Assembly: GCA_002344135.1 (NCBI GenBank)
Contig: DDTO01000008.1
Span: 159,880-223,879, forward strand
Direction of reading: 5' to 3'
Source of the DNA: Chthonomonas sp. UBA2362
Lineage (GTDB): Bacteria; Armatimonadota; Fimbriimonadia; Fimbriimonadales; Fimbriimonadaceae
DNA length: 64,000 nucleotides
The translations under genes and the position numbers were made by a program. Positions 32,158 through 39,367 of the stretch are shown here, piece after piece. The notes under the pieces are model-generated. The model had not been told where the DNA came from. It ran no database searches and saw only the letters and a program-made list of their open reading frames with translations. Position 1 is the first letter of the stretch. The number at the start of each line of letters is the position of its first letter.

Positions 32158-32733
32158 ATGAATTCCGCGTCAGAACCCGTGCTTCGCGAACTGCTCGACG
32201 GCAACGAGCGCTTTCGGTCTGGTGAGAGCCGACATTGGAGCTACCCTCCGGAGAAGATCGCCGAACTCGGTGCCGGGCAGCGTCCGATCGCGGCAATCGT
32301 CGCTTGCTCCGACGGGCGAGTCTCGCCGGAGATCGTGTTCGACCAGCCGCTCGCCAACCTCTTCGTGAGCCGTGTTCCGGGCAACGTTGCCTCGGACGGC
32401 ACGAAGTGGATGCTCGAAATCGCAGTCACCGACATGAAGGTCCCGCTCGTCTTGGTGGTCGGGCATACCGAGTGCCTGGCGATCAAGCAAGTGATCGACG
32501 GCCAGCAAGGCGCGGGTGGTCCGCTGAGGAATCCGGTCGAACGGGCGGTGACTCGGGCGCGAGCATCGGGGAAGGCCGTCTTCGAGGAGGCGGTACGCCT
32601 CAACGCTATCCAGACCGTCGAAATGCTCCGTGAGGAGAGCGTGGCGGTGAAGGCGGCTCTCGCCGAGGGCAAGACGACCCTCGCCGCTGCTGTCTATGAC
32701 GTGCATACCGGCCTAGTTCGTCTGGTCGACTAG
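32158..32733 (+). CDS. Beta-class carbonic anhydrase
   Basis: It interconverts CO2 and bicarbonate. The protein is 191 residues. Zinc ligands and the catalytic dyad are seen as CSDGRVSPE (Cys and Asp-Arg dyad, near residue 46), then VGHTEC, giving the His and the second Cys ligand. SRVPGN is also conserved. The Asp in CSDGR may ligate zinc in the closed form. The start is the ATG at 32158, matching the usual N terminus. It is followed after 21 nt by a glycosyltransferase gene with its own putative promoter. A role in supplying bicarbonate to the carboxylase encoded at 34477 is possible but not shown. Confidence 0.92.
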   Translation: MNSASEPVLRELLDGNERFRSGESRHWSYPPEKIAELGAGQRPIAAIVACSDGRVSPEIVFDQPLANLFVSRVPGNVASDGTKWMLEIAVTDMKVPLVLVVGHTECLAIKQVIDGQQGAGGPLRNPVERAVTRARASGKAVFEEAVRLNAIQTVEMLREESVAVKAALAEGKTTLAAAVYDVHTGLVRLVD

Positions 32734-32742
32734 GTCGAGCGG

Positions 32743-32748
32743 TACCAT
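32743..32748 (+). promoter_or_regulatory. Putative -10 box of the glycosyltransferase gene
   Basis: TACCAT after GG, 6 nt before the GTG start at 32755; there is no Shine-Dalgarno sequence. Confidence 0.4.
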
Positions 32749-32754
32749 CCGGCG

Positions 32755-33669
32755 GTGGCCCGGGTCACCGTTCTCCTCACGTCGTACAACCACCTCGCGT
32801 TTCTGCCCGAAGCGGTGGAGAGTGTCCGGCGGCAGACTTATCGCGACTTCGATCTGCTGGTCTTGGACGATGGCTCGACCGACGGCAGCCGCGAGTGGGT
32901 CGCCGAGAATATCGGCGGAGCGCAGATCTACTTCTCGGAGCGGAACCTGGGCACCTATGGCCTTCTTAACGCCGGGCTTGAGCGGGCGACTGGGGAGTGG
33001 ATCGCGATACTCAACGACGACGACGTTTGGGAAGAGGACAAGCTTGCAAGGCAGATGGCTCTCATCGACGCCGAGCCTCGGCTGGGCCTGGTGGGAGCAC
33101 TCGGTCACTTCCTCGACGACGCGGGTGGGAGGATCGGGGCCGACCTGGGCATCGTCTACGACCCGATGCCTCCGGGAGACCACTTCGCGACCCTGGTGTT
33201 GACTAACGCGTTCGTCACCAGTTCCGTCTTGTTCCGGCGCGAGGCACTGGGCTCGGACACCCGCTTCGATGCGACCCTCTACGGGCTCGGGGACTATGAC
33301 CTTTGGCTTCGAATCGCCGAGCGCTGGTGGTCTGCGAAGGCCGAAGGCGACATCGTGGGCTATCGCTTCCACGCCTCGCAAGCGAGTCGCGACGAGTCAC
33401 GCCTGGTGGAGGAGACTTCGGCGATCCACGAGCGTCTCTTCGCCCGACGCGCCGAGCTTCTCGAAGCGCGGAGCAACGATCCAGCCCTGATTCAGTCGCT
33501 CGCGCTCCTTGCCGCTCAGCTCGGAACGCAGCGGATGTGGCGTGGGGACCGTCGCGGCGCGAGAGAGGCATATCGTGCTTCGCTCAAGCTCGATCCTGGC
33601 CGCTCGAAGACCCGTCTTCGACTCGCCCTTTCCTGGCTCCCCTCGAAGGTCTTCCGCCTCCTGCGATAG
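32755..33669 (+). CDS. Glycosyltransferase family 2
   Basis: A 304-residue GT-A fold glycosyltransferase. It opens ARVTVLLTSYNHLAFLPEAV, continues with VLDDGSTDGSREW and LNDDDVWEEDKL, the latter being the DxD-type metal/nucleotide-sugar motif. GLGDYDLWLRIAE is the family's acceptor-region motif. The C-terminal 60 residues form helices rich in Ala/Leu/Arg. It probably transfers a sugar to a surface polymer or lipid carrier; donor and acceptor are unknown. GTG start at 32755. It lies just upstream of the acc operon but with a promoter of its own before that. Confidence 0.88.
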   Translation: MARVTVLLTSYNHLAFLPEAVESVRRQTYRDFDLLVLDDGSTDGSREWVAENIGGAQIYFSERNLGTYGLLNAGLERATGEWIAILNDDDVWEEDKLARQMALIDAEPRLGLVGALGHFLDDAGGRIGADLGIVYDPMPPGDHFATLVLTNAFVTSSVLFRREALGSDTRFDATLYGLGDYDLWLRIAERWWSAKAEGDIVGYRFHASQASRDESRLVEETSAIHERLFARRAELLEARSNDPALIQSLALLAAQLGTQRMWRGDRRGAREAYRASLKLDPGRSKTRLRLALSWLPSKVFRLLR

Positions 33670-33681
33670 GGACTCCGACGG

Positions 33682-33687
33682 TACAAT
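33682..33687 (+). promoter_or_regulatory. Putative -10 box of the acc-nusB-folD operon
   Basis: TACAAT after GG, 8 nt before the ATG at 33696. AAGGGA between box and ATG could be a weak ribosome-binding site if transcription starts early. It is the only clear promoter upstream of the five tightly packed genes 33696-37287. Confidence 0.5.
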
Positions 33688-33695
33688 CCAAGGGA

Positions 33696-34103
33696 ATGTC
33701 CGAACTGGACCTGGATACGATTCGCTACGCCCTGAAGACGGCCCGCGAGCATGGGCTCCGGTCGGTCCGCATCCAATCGGGTGAATCGAGCTTCCGCGCC
33801 GTGTTGGGCAAAGGGCGCCGGGCTCCCGCGCCGAAGGTATCGGCGGTCATCGAGGTCTCCGATGGGCCAGAGGAAGGCCTTGCGGAGGTGACCTCGAATC
33901 TGGTCGGCTACTACCGCGAGGGGGAAATCCCGCTGCACGTCGGTTCGGTCGTTCGGTCCGGCGACGTGGTCGGAGTGATCACTGCGCTGGGGCTCGCCAA
34001 CGACATCGAGTGCTCGGTCGAGGGTGAGATCGTCGAGGTCTGCGTCGAGCCCGGTCAGGCGGTGGAATTCGGTCAGGTCCTGGCCAAGGTGAAACCATCG
34101 TGA
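33696..34103 (+). CDS. AccB-like protein without the biotinylation lysine (BADC-like)
   Basis: A 135-residue protein with the layout of AccB, the biotin carboxyl carrier of acetyl-CoA carboxylase: an N-terminal helix (LDTIRYALKTAREHGL), a Pro/Ala-rich linker (about 40-50) and a biotinyl-type domain at 65-134. VTSNLVGYYREGEIP matches the AccB stretch ITSPMVGTFYRSP. The site that should read EAMKMMNEI reads TALGLANDI: the biotin lysine is Gly99 (codon GGG, 33990-33992) and the flanking methionines are Leu and Ala. It cannot be biotinylated. It sits directly upstream of accC with a pilin-like gene between, all overlapping. In concept it resembles plant BADC proteins, which take the place of the biotin carrier and damp carboxylase activity. 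A functional AccB must be elsewhere. Confidence 0.85.
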   Translation: MSELDLDTIRYALKTAREHGLRSVRIQSGESSFRAVLGKGRRAPAPKVSAVIEVSDGPEEGLAEVTSNLVGYYREGEIPLHVGSVVRSGDVVGVITALGLANDIECSVEGEIVEVCVEPGQAVEFGQVLAKVKPS

Positions 34104-34477
34104 ACAAGGAATCCGGTTCGTTCAGCCTCGTCGGCACACTGGTGGCGGTTCTCTTGGTCCTCGTGTTGGTCTTGGTTTTCGCTTTCGGCGGCTTTGGCGG
34201 CAAGGCCGAGAACCAGCGCAAGGACCAGGTTGGCGAAACGGTCATCGGGCAGTCCGTCGCCCGCGCGAAGGACGCCAAGTGCATGGAGAACCTCCGCAAC
34301 ATCCGCGGCATGATCGATGTCGAGCGAACCAATGCCGACCAACCGCCGGCGTCGCTCTCCGAACTGCGCGGGCTTCCCTCCGATATGCTCGTCGATCCGA
34401 TCGGGAAGGAGCCCTACGTCTACAACCCCGAGGACGGTACCGTTCACTGCATACATCCGGGCCACGAGAAGTATTGA
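34100..34477 (+). CDS. Pilin-like protein between accB-like gene and accC
   Basis: A 125-residue protein starting with GTG at 34100, overlapping the previous stop by GTGA. A single hydrophobic helix at 10-30 (FSLVGTLVAVLLVLVLVLVF) preceded by KESGS resembles a class III signal with S-F-S-L-V, although canonical prepilins have G-F-T-L-x-E and a Glu at +5 is missing. The rest (ARAKDAKCMENLRNIRGMID, DPIGKEPYVYNPEDGTVHC) resembles GspG/GspH-type pseudopilins and their DPxGxPYxY calcium-loop motif. It overlaps accC by one base (TGATG). A surface role for a gene inside the acc operon is unexpected. Confidence in the pilin relation is moderate. Confidence 0.75.
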   Translation: MNKESGSFSLVGTLVAVLLVLVLVLVFAFGGFGGKAENQRKDQVGETVIGQSVARAKDAKCMENLRNIRGMIDVERTNADQPPASLSELRGLPSDMLVDPIGKEPYVYNPEDGTVHCIHPGHEKY

Positions 34478-35844
34478 TGTTCAAGAAGGTCCTGATCGCA
34501 AACCGAGGGGAGATCGCCTGCCGCGTGATGCGGGCCTGTCGCGAACTGGGCATCGAGACCGTCGCGATCTACTCGCGCGCCGACCAGGACAGCTTGCACG
34601 TTTCGCTCGCCGACCAGGCGATCTGCGTGGGCGAGGCCTCGAACACCGACTCGTATCTGAATCTCGCCAACGTCCTGATGGCAGTGGAGGTATCCGGCGC
34701 CGAAGCCGTCCACCCTGGCTACGGCTACTTTAGCGAGAACGCACGCTTCGCCGAGGCGCTCGAATCGACGATCGGCGCCAAGTTCATCGGTCCTCCCGTC
34801 AAAGCGATCGAGATGATGGGGGACAAGGCCAAGGCCAAGCAAGCAGCGATCGCAGCCGACTGCCCGGTCGTGCCAGGCTCGGAAGAGGCCGTCGCGTCGG
34901 AGAGCGAAGCTCTGAAGGTCGCCGACGACATCGGCTATCCGGTGCTTCTCAAAGCGGTCGCCGGTGGCGGCGGACGGGGCATCCGGCGAGTGGACGGCCC
35001 GGAAGACCTCGCGCGACAATGGAAGATGGCCCAGGCCGAGGCCCAAGCCAGCTTCGGCAACGGCGACCTTCTCGTGGAGAAGTGTGTCGTCGAGCCTCGG
35101 CACATCGAGATCCAAGTCTTGGGTGACGAACACGGCAGCCTCATCCACCTGGGCGAGCGCGAGTGCTCGATCCAGAACGTGCGCCATCAGAAGATCGTCG
35201 AAGAAGCTCCCTGCGCGGTCCTCGACTGGGAGATGAGAGAACGGATCGGGGCCGCCGCCGTCCGCGTTGCCAAGAGCGTCGGCTATGCCAATGCGGGCAC
35301 GGTGGAGTTTCTTCTCGATCGCGACGGGCACTTCTTCTTCCTCGAGATGAACACCCGGCTGCAGGTGGAGCACCCCGTTACCGAGCAAGTCACGGGCCTC
35401 GATCTGGTCCATCTCCAATTGAGCATTGCCGCCGGCGAGCCGCTGCCCTTTGGTCAAAGCGACGTCCGTCTCCGCGGCCATTCGATCGAGGCGCGGATTA
35501 CCGCCCAGGACCCCGATGCCGATTTCGCACCCTCGACGGGACGAATCACGCGATGGCTCGCGCCGGGTGGTCGAGGCGTTCGGATGGATACCCACGCATA
35601 CTGCGGCTTCACGGTCAGTCCGTTCTACGATCCGATGATTGCCAAGTTGATCGTCACCGCAGAGGACCGACCGGCCGCGGTAGCCAAGTTGCGCGCCGCC
35701 TTGCATGAGTTCGACGTCGAAGGCGTCAGAACGAACATCCCCTTCCTGCGGCGACTCTGCGCCGATCCGTCCTATGAGGCCGGCGAGGTGGACGTCTCGT
35801 TCGTTCAGCGGTTCCTCATGGAGGAAGCACCCAGTGGCGTCTGA
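34477..35844 (+). CDS. accC: Biotin carboxylase of acetyl-CoA carboxylase
   Basis: The ATP-grasp subunit that carboxylates biotin with bicarbonate and ATP, the first half-reaction of malonyl-CoA synthesis. It has 455 residues, the normal length. It begins MFKKVLIANRGEIACRVMRA. The glycine-rich ATP loop is AVAGGGGRGI, the metal-ligand and catalytic region is FLEMNTRLQVEHPVTEQVTG, and RECSIQ is conserved. Start ATG at 34477, one base overlap with the pilin-like gene. The stop is overlapped by the nusB start. The carrier domain partner cannot be the upstream AccB-like protein, since it lacks biotin. AccA/AccD are not in the window. Confidence 0.97.
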   Translation: MFKKVLIANRGEIACRVMRACRELGIETVAIYSRADQDSLHVSLADQAICVGEASNTDSYLNLANVLMAVEVSGAEAVHPGYGYFSENARFAEALESTIGAKFIGPPVKAIEMMGDKAKAKQAAIAADCPVVPGSEEAVASESEALKVADDIGYPVLLKAVAGGGGRGIRRVDGPEDLARQWKMAQAEAQASFGNGDLLVEKCVVEPRHIEIQVLGDEHGSLIHLGERECSIQNVRHQKIVEEAPCAVLDWEMRERIGAAAVRVAKSVGYANAGTVEFLLDRDGHFFFLEMNTRLQVEHPVTEQVTGLDLVHLQLSIAAGEPLPFGQSDVRLRGHSIEARITAQDPDADFAPSTGRITRWLAPGGRGVRMDTHAYCGFTVSPFYDPMIAKLIVTAEDRPAAVAKLRAALHEFDVEGVRTNIPFLRRLCADPSYEAGEVDVSFVQRFLMEEAPSGV

Positions 35845-36433
35845 GAAGACGCCACCGACGATCCGTAGCCGTCGTGCTGCCCGCGAGGCCGCTCTCAAGG
35901 CTGCTTACCAGATCCGTTTGGGCGGATTCGAGCCGGAAGCCGCCCTCGAGGACGTTCTCTCGCAGGCCGCCTTTTCTGAAGAAGCCGCCGACTTTGTCCG
36001 TCGGCTCATCCAAACGCTGGACGCCAAGATCGAGGACGTCGACGGGGCGATCAAGCCTCTGCTTTCCGCCAACTGGGACTACGAGCGGATCGCCGAGATC
36101 GATCGGGCGATTCTGCGCATCGCCTGCGCCGAGCTTCTCTTCTTCCCCGAGATACCACCCAAGGCGACTATCAACGAGGCTGTCGACCTCGCCAAGCGGT
36201 ACGGCGCAGCGGAGAGCCCGCGCTTCGTGAACGGGGTCCTCGGCAGCCTCCTTCCACTCTCACCCAAAGCGGACTGGAAGCCGATGCCCGGCCCTGATTG
36301 GCCCGAGGACGAAGCCCCGACGGAAGAGACTCAGGTCGAACTCGTCGAGGAAGGTTCGGAACGCCACAAGCACCTCGTCGCCGGCACATGGCGCCTTCGC
36401 GAAGCCGACGAGGAAGGGAAGGAAACCTTGTGA
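35834..36433 (+). CDS. nusB: Transcription antitermination factor NusB
   Basis: A 199-residue NusB, an all-helical RNA-binding protein that joins NusE (S10) in antitermination of rRNA operons. The core RRAAREAALKAAYQIRLGG and the NYERIAEIDRAILRIACAEL region are typical, as is PPKATINEAVDLAKRYG, followed by SPRFVNGVLGSLL. A tail of about 50 acidic residues beyond the family's usual length (PEDEAPTEETQVELVEEGSE) is extra. The start is GTG at 35834, overlapping the accC end by 11 nt. It overlaps folD by GTGA. The accC-nusB-folD order is common in Firmicutes and related phyla. Confidence 0.95.
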   Translation: MASEKTPPTIRSRRAAREAALKAAYQIRLGGFEPEAALEDVLSQAAFSEEAADFVRRLIQTLDAKIEDVDGAIKPLLSANWDYERIAEIDRAILRIACAELLFFPEIPPKATINEAVDLAKRYGAAESPRFVNGVLGSLLPLSPKADWKPMPGPDWPEDEAPTEETQVELVEEGSERHKHLVAGTWRLREADEEGKETL

Positions 36434-37287
36434 GCGCCCAAATCCTCGACGGCAAGGGCTTGAGTCGCGAGATCCGAGAGGAACTCAAGTCCCGCGTCAC
36501 GGACCTGCGGGCAAGAGGGATCGTTCCCCGGCTCGACGTGATCGTAGCCGCCCAAGACCCTGCCAGCCTCGCCTACGTCCGCATGAAGCGCAAGTGGGCC
36601 GAGGAAATAGGGATCGTCGGCGAGGCCTATGAAATCCACGACACGACCACCCAAGCGCAACTCCTGCAGCGAATCTACGAACTGAACGCCAACCGTCAGG
36701 TTCACGGCGTCTTGCTCCAGCACCCGCTTCCGCCTCACCTCGACGAACAGGAAGCCCTGCTCGCGCTCGGGGACGAGAAGGACGTAGACGGCATCACGGC
36801 GGCGTCGCTGGGGCGATTGGTCGTCGGGTTGCCTGGGTTCCGATGCGCCACGCCGCTCGGTATCGTGAGGCTGCTCGCCCATTACGAAGTCCCACTCGAA
36901 GGCCGGCACGCCCTCGTCATCGGACGGAGCCAAATCTTGGGCAAGCCGGCGGCCTTTATGCTACTGGAGCGAAACGCAACCGTATCCATCGCCCATTCCC
37001 GGACTCGGGACCTGCCCGACCTGTGCCGTCAAGCCGATCTCGTCCTCGCGGCGGTCGGACGCGCGGAGATGATCCACGGCGACTGGCTTAAGCCCGGGGC
37101 CGTCGTCGTCGATGCCGGTTACAACAAGGTCGATGGTCGGCAGGGGGACGTGGGCGACTGCCACTTCGAATCCTGCCGCGAGGTGGCGTCGTGGATCACG
37201 CCGGTCCCCGGTGGCGTCGGACCGATGACGGTCGCCTGTCTGCTCTCCAATGCGGTCGATGCTGCCGAGCGAGAGATCGAGTCCTAG
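36430..37287 (+). CDS. folD: Methylenetetrahydrofolate dehydrogenase/cyclohydrolase
   Basis: A bifunctional enzyme of one-carbon metabolism: NADP-dependent oxidation of 5,10-methylene-THF, then hydrolysis to 10-formyl-THF. It has 285 residues. The active-site YVRMKRKWAEEIGI contains the conserved Y-x3-K pair, GVLLQHPLPPHL is the substrate loop (usually QLPLP), and DVDGI and TPVPGGVGPMT are intact. NAD(P) contacts: VIGRSQILGKP. The start is GTG at 36430, overlapping nusB by 4 nt. It ends the acc-nusB-folD run. The stop (TAG) overlaps the stop of the convergent HNH gene. Confidence 0.96.
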   Translation: MSAQILDGKGLSREIREELKSRVTDLRARGIVPRLDVIVAAQDPASLAYVRMKRKWAEEIGIVGEAYEIHDTTTQAQLLQRIYELNANRQVHGVLLQHPLPPHLDEQEALLALGDEKDVDGITAASLGRLVVGLPGFRCATPLGIVRLLAHYEVPLEGRHALVIGRSQILGKPAAFMLLERNATVSIAHSRTRDLPDLCRQADLVLAAVGRAEMIHGDWLKPGAVVVDAGYNKVDGRQGDVGDCHFESCREVASWITPVPGGVGPMTVACLLSNAVDAAEREIES

Positions 37288-37934
37288 GCGCGGGCCCGCC
37301 TTTCACGCAGGAATTGCCGCCAATTCCAATTCGCTGCGTCGTCGCAGGCGCGTAGGGCCTTCTGCGCCCTGATTCTGGTGGTGAGTTCGTCCAAGACCTC
37401 GGTGGTCGAGGACCGCGCCAGCACGCTCGGGTCTCCGAAGGGTCTCGTCGTGGCACACTTCGCGCACACGGCGCGAAGATTAGACCCCCGGTTTCATCCA
37501 CTTCCCACGTGATCGATTGTTACCGCGTGCTCGCCACAGAGCGCACAGCGACCCTCGAAACGGCGGAGAACACGCTCGCGAGCGTTGTCGAGGATGAGGG
37601 CTTGCCGGTAAGGTCTGCCGCCGCCGGCTAATCGCCAGAGAGTCTGCCCGAAGGCCACCTGTCGATTCGGGTCGAGAATGGTCTCCTCGACAAGGCTCGT
37701 ACGAACCTGCCTGACAAAAGCGGCGGTGTCCCGGCACTTCTCGCCGCAGTACGGAGTGCGGGCCGATGGCTCGGGTGCGTCGCAGTTCGGGCACAGATCG
37801 GGCCGACCCTGGCCGGGGGCGATCGTGCGGTCAGGATCTCGCTCGAAGATCAGCCGCAGCACCGAACGCGCTTGCTCATCGAGGTTCTGCCCGACGTCCA
37901 GAGTCGGCAGGGTCTCGAGAAGGCGGTCGATCAT
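37284..37934 (-). pseudogene. HNH endonuclease-like gene with in-frame TGA in the catalytic motif
   Basis: One reading frame, 217 codons, has a TGA at 37494-37496 (codon 147) and otherwise stays open. The part before the stop has zinc-knuckle-like pairs (CPNCD, YCGEKC) and CALCGEHAVTIDHVGSG; the part after continues NRGSNLRAVCAKCATTRP and a helical tail to 37284. Joined, these give the classical HNH/ICGG-type pattern C-x2-C...DH...N-L-R-x-x-C-x2-C, with the stop between the DH and the N-L-R halves. The usual residue could be Trp, Arg or Gly. So it is a recent nonsense mutation, a sequencing error or a recoded TGA. The start at 37934 has a TAGAAT box 6 nt upstream. Its role is unknown. Confidence 0.75.
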
Positions 37935-37940
37935 GTGCCG

Positions 37941-37946
37941 ATTCTA
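37941..37946 (-). promoter_or_regulatory. Putative -10 box of the HNH gene
   Basis: TAGAAT on the minus strand, 6 nt before the ATG at 37934. No ribosome-binding site is seen. It is divergent from the box at 38000. Confidence 0.45.
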
Positions 37947-37999
37947 TTGCAAAGCACCGGTTTTCCGATCGCCGAAGATGGAATGATCGTCACTAGTCA

Positions 38000-38005
38000 T
38001 AGACT
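38000..38005 (+). promoter_or_regulatory. Putative -10 box of the SARP-like gene
   Basis: TAGACT, 5 nt before the ATG at 38011, no ribosome-binding site; leaderless transcription is likely. Confidence 0.45.
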
Positions 38006-38010
38006 TCGGC

Positions 38011-39318
38011 ATGAACTCGACCGACACCCCAGACATCCTGCTCCGGCTCGGGCCCGATTTGCGCGCATGCGTGGATGGGCAGGAAGTCGGTGTGGCTCCG
38101 AACGAGCGGGTGGCGGCCTTGGCGTTACTCATCGGCCAGCGCGCGGGGGACACTCTTCCCAGAAGAGCCTTGGCAAGGCAGATCCACCCGTCGTCTGAGG
38201 TCAGCGACCCGATGGGAGCGCTGCGGCAAACGTTGCTTCGGTTGCGGAACTGGCTCGGCCGAGATGCACTGGCTGCCGATGCGAAGTCGATCGCCGCACT
38301 CGGGCGCTGGACGATCGAGACGGCCGTAAGAGAGAACGAATTGCCCGCCTCCGCCTATCGTCATCCGGTTTTCGAGCCATATCGATCGGAGAGCGACCCC
38401 GAGGGCCTGCCCAAGGTCCTTCAGCAATTCGATGAAGCCGTACGGCTGGTGGCTCTGGTCGACCGTGGAGAAGCGCGGGGCATGTTGGTTGGCGCGCCTG
38501 GTGTCATCCGCAGCTTCCCGCCAGCGTCCGGGCTGGCTCTGCTCGAGGTCTCCCCACCGCAGCGTCCCTCCGATGTCCTCGCGTTCGAGCACGCCGAGCT
38601 CACGTGCTGGGCGCTGAACGCCGCCGGCCTTCTCGACGAGGCGGAAGAGTTGATGCGCAGATCGCTCGCGAACGCTCGGCGCCTCAACCGCCCCGCGCAA
38701 GTCGCCCGCGCGCTTGCTCTCCTGCTGTTCAACTCGCTGGAGACCGGCAACCTCAAGTACGCGGAACAACTGCTGGGGACGATCTCAGGGAAGTTCGGGC
38801 ATCATCGCCTGCTTGTCGATAACGCCATGATCGCCTACGCATGGAATACTGGCCGCCTCGACCGAGCCCTCGAGATGGCGCGTGATCGCGCGCGGGCCAT
38901 TCGCAAGGAAACAGTGTCCGACCGCGTTCACTTCTGGTCGAACATGGCAATGCTCTCCGCCGAGGCGGGTGATGCCCAAACCGCCATTCAGTCGGCCCTC
39001 GCCGGCGAAAGCCTGCTGGCCGAAGGACTGCATGCCCAAGCCCGCTGGAATCTGCGCTTGGCTCGCCTCCAAGTCCTGGTGGAATCCGACCCCGTCCATG
39101 CGGTTGTTGGGCTGGAGCAGGTCGCAGATCTTCTGCAGGTGGAGGGGCGCTTCCTCCAGGAGGCCTATGCCCGAGAAGCCCTCGCTGTAGCTCTAGCTCA
39201 GGCGGGGGAAGTTTCGGCCGCTCGCGAGGCCTGGAGGGCGTCGGAGGCGGCGCGCTTGTCGCGTGGGTGGAAGCTCAACCCTCGCCACCTGCGCATCCGA
39301 GCACTGGTTTACAAATGA
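38011..39318 (+). CDS. SARP/BTAD-like TPR protein with winged-helix-type N terminus
   Basis: A 435-residue protein. Residues 1-110 look like an OmpR/SARP-type winged helix (LRLGPDLRACVDGQEV, RRALARQIHPSSEV, ALRQTLLRLRNWLG), as in transcriptional activators of the SARP/BTAD type. From about residue 190 to the end are TPR-like helical pairs (LTCWALNAAGLLDEAEELMR, NAMIAYAWNTGRLDRALEMA). There is no P-loop or STAND ATPase between them, unlike large AfsR-type regulators. It may bind DNA or act as a scaffold. It is divergent from the HNH gene and followed by a strong terminator. Targets are unknown. Confidence 0.75.
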   Translation: MNSTDTPDILLRLGPDLRACVDGQEVGVAPNERVAALALLIGQRAGDTLPRRALARQIHPSSEVSDPMGALRQTLLRLRNWLGRDALAADAKSIAALGRWTIETAVRENELPASAYRHPVFEPYRSESDPEGLPKVLQQFDEAVRLVALVDRGEARGMLVGAPGVIRSFPPASGLALLEVSPPQRPSDVLAFEHAELTCWALNAAGLLDEAEELMRRSLANARRLNRPAQVARALALLLFNSLETGNLKYAEQLLGTISGKFGHHRLLVDNAMIAYAWNTGRLDRALEMARDRARAIRKETVSDRVHFWSNMAMLSAEAGDAQTAIQSALAGESLLAEGLHAQARWNLRLARLQVLVESDPVHAVVGLEQVADLLQVEGRFLQEAYAREALAVALAQAGEVSAAREAWRASEAARLSRGWKLNPRHLRIRALVYK

Positions 39319-39321
39319 ATT

Positions 39322-39355
39322 GAGCCGGTCCCTCGCCGTAGCGCGGGACCGGCTC
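39322..39355. terminator. Bidirectional hairpin terminator
   Basis: Eleven perfectly paired bases, GAGCCGGTCCC and GGGACCGGCTC, around a 12-nt loop, between two convergent stops (39318 and 39368). T-runs are weak on both sides. Confidence 0.75.
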
Positions 39356-39367
39356 GCGGTTCTCGGG

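Noticed and set aside
37480..37794. Separate gene in another frame over the HNH locus
   Set aside because: The frame is a shadow; the HNH motif continues in the same frame past the TGA, so no frameshift is needed.
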